Shown piece after piece: positions 5,873 to 5,874 of a DNA stretch of 5,874 nucleotides. The DNA is from Pseudomonadota bacterium (GTDB taxonomy: Bacteria > Myxococcota > UBA9042 > PHBI01). Each line of letters opens with the position of its first letter. The first letter of the stretch is position 1. The stretch lies in the NCBI GenBank assembly GCA_005772945.1, contig SXIE01000058.1, positions 1-5,874 on the forward strand, written 5' to 3'. Under the pieces are notes generated by a model. The model saw only the letters and a program-made list of their open reading frames with translations. It had not been told where the DNA came from and searched no databases. The translations under genes and the position numbers were made by a program.

Positions 5873-5874
5873 CA

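Overview
The window is very GC-rich and densely coding, with GTG starts and strong G/C third positions. It holds four complete or near-complete genes and one gene cut by the left edge. The protein types suggest a myxobacterium-like (Myxococcota/deltaproteobacterial) chromosome: exported Ala/Pro-rich proteins, a TPR plus PEGA-type membrane protein, a repeat-bearing lipoprotein and a membrane-bound spermidine-synthase-like protein. This is inferred from composition and gene style; there is no rRNA or marker gene to fix the taxon.

Layout. Positions 2-649 (+) are the 3' end of a gene for a probable TULIP-like exported protein. An 87-bp gap follows, holding a strong GC hairpin (659-680), a 15-bp palindrome (693-707) and a good sigma70-type promoter (705-733). 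The next gene (737-1519, +) encodes a secreted protein with a fibre-type N-terminal domain and a short Gly-rich C-terminal module. After 66 bp comes a TPR/PEGA two-TM protein (1586-2797, +). After a further 35 bp containing a possible 8-codon coupling ORF comes a 695-residue fused multi-TM/spermidine-synthase-like protein (2833-4920, +). A convergent gene (4933-5844, -) encodes a repeat-bearing probable lipoprotein, and a 15-bp palindrome spans both stop codons.

The plus-strand genes are closely spaced and could be partly co-transcribed (1586 to 4920 most plausibly), but nothing shows a shared pathway. Most products appear exported or membrane-bound, so the common theme is the cell envelope. 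I see no mobile element, CRISPR array, tRNA, rRNA, toxin-antitoxin pair or defence system. The most notable points are a one-base frame break that separates a lipobox from its signal peptide in the minus-strand gene, recently expanded tandem repeats in that same gene, and the compact, possibly leaderless promoter with an overlapping palindrome before 737.
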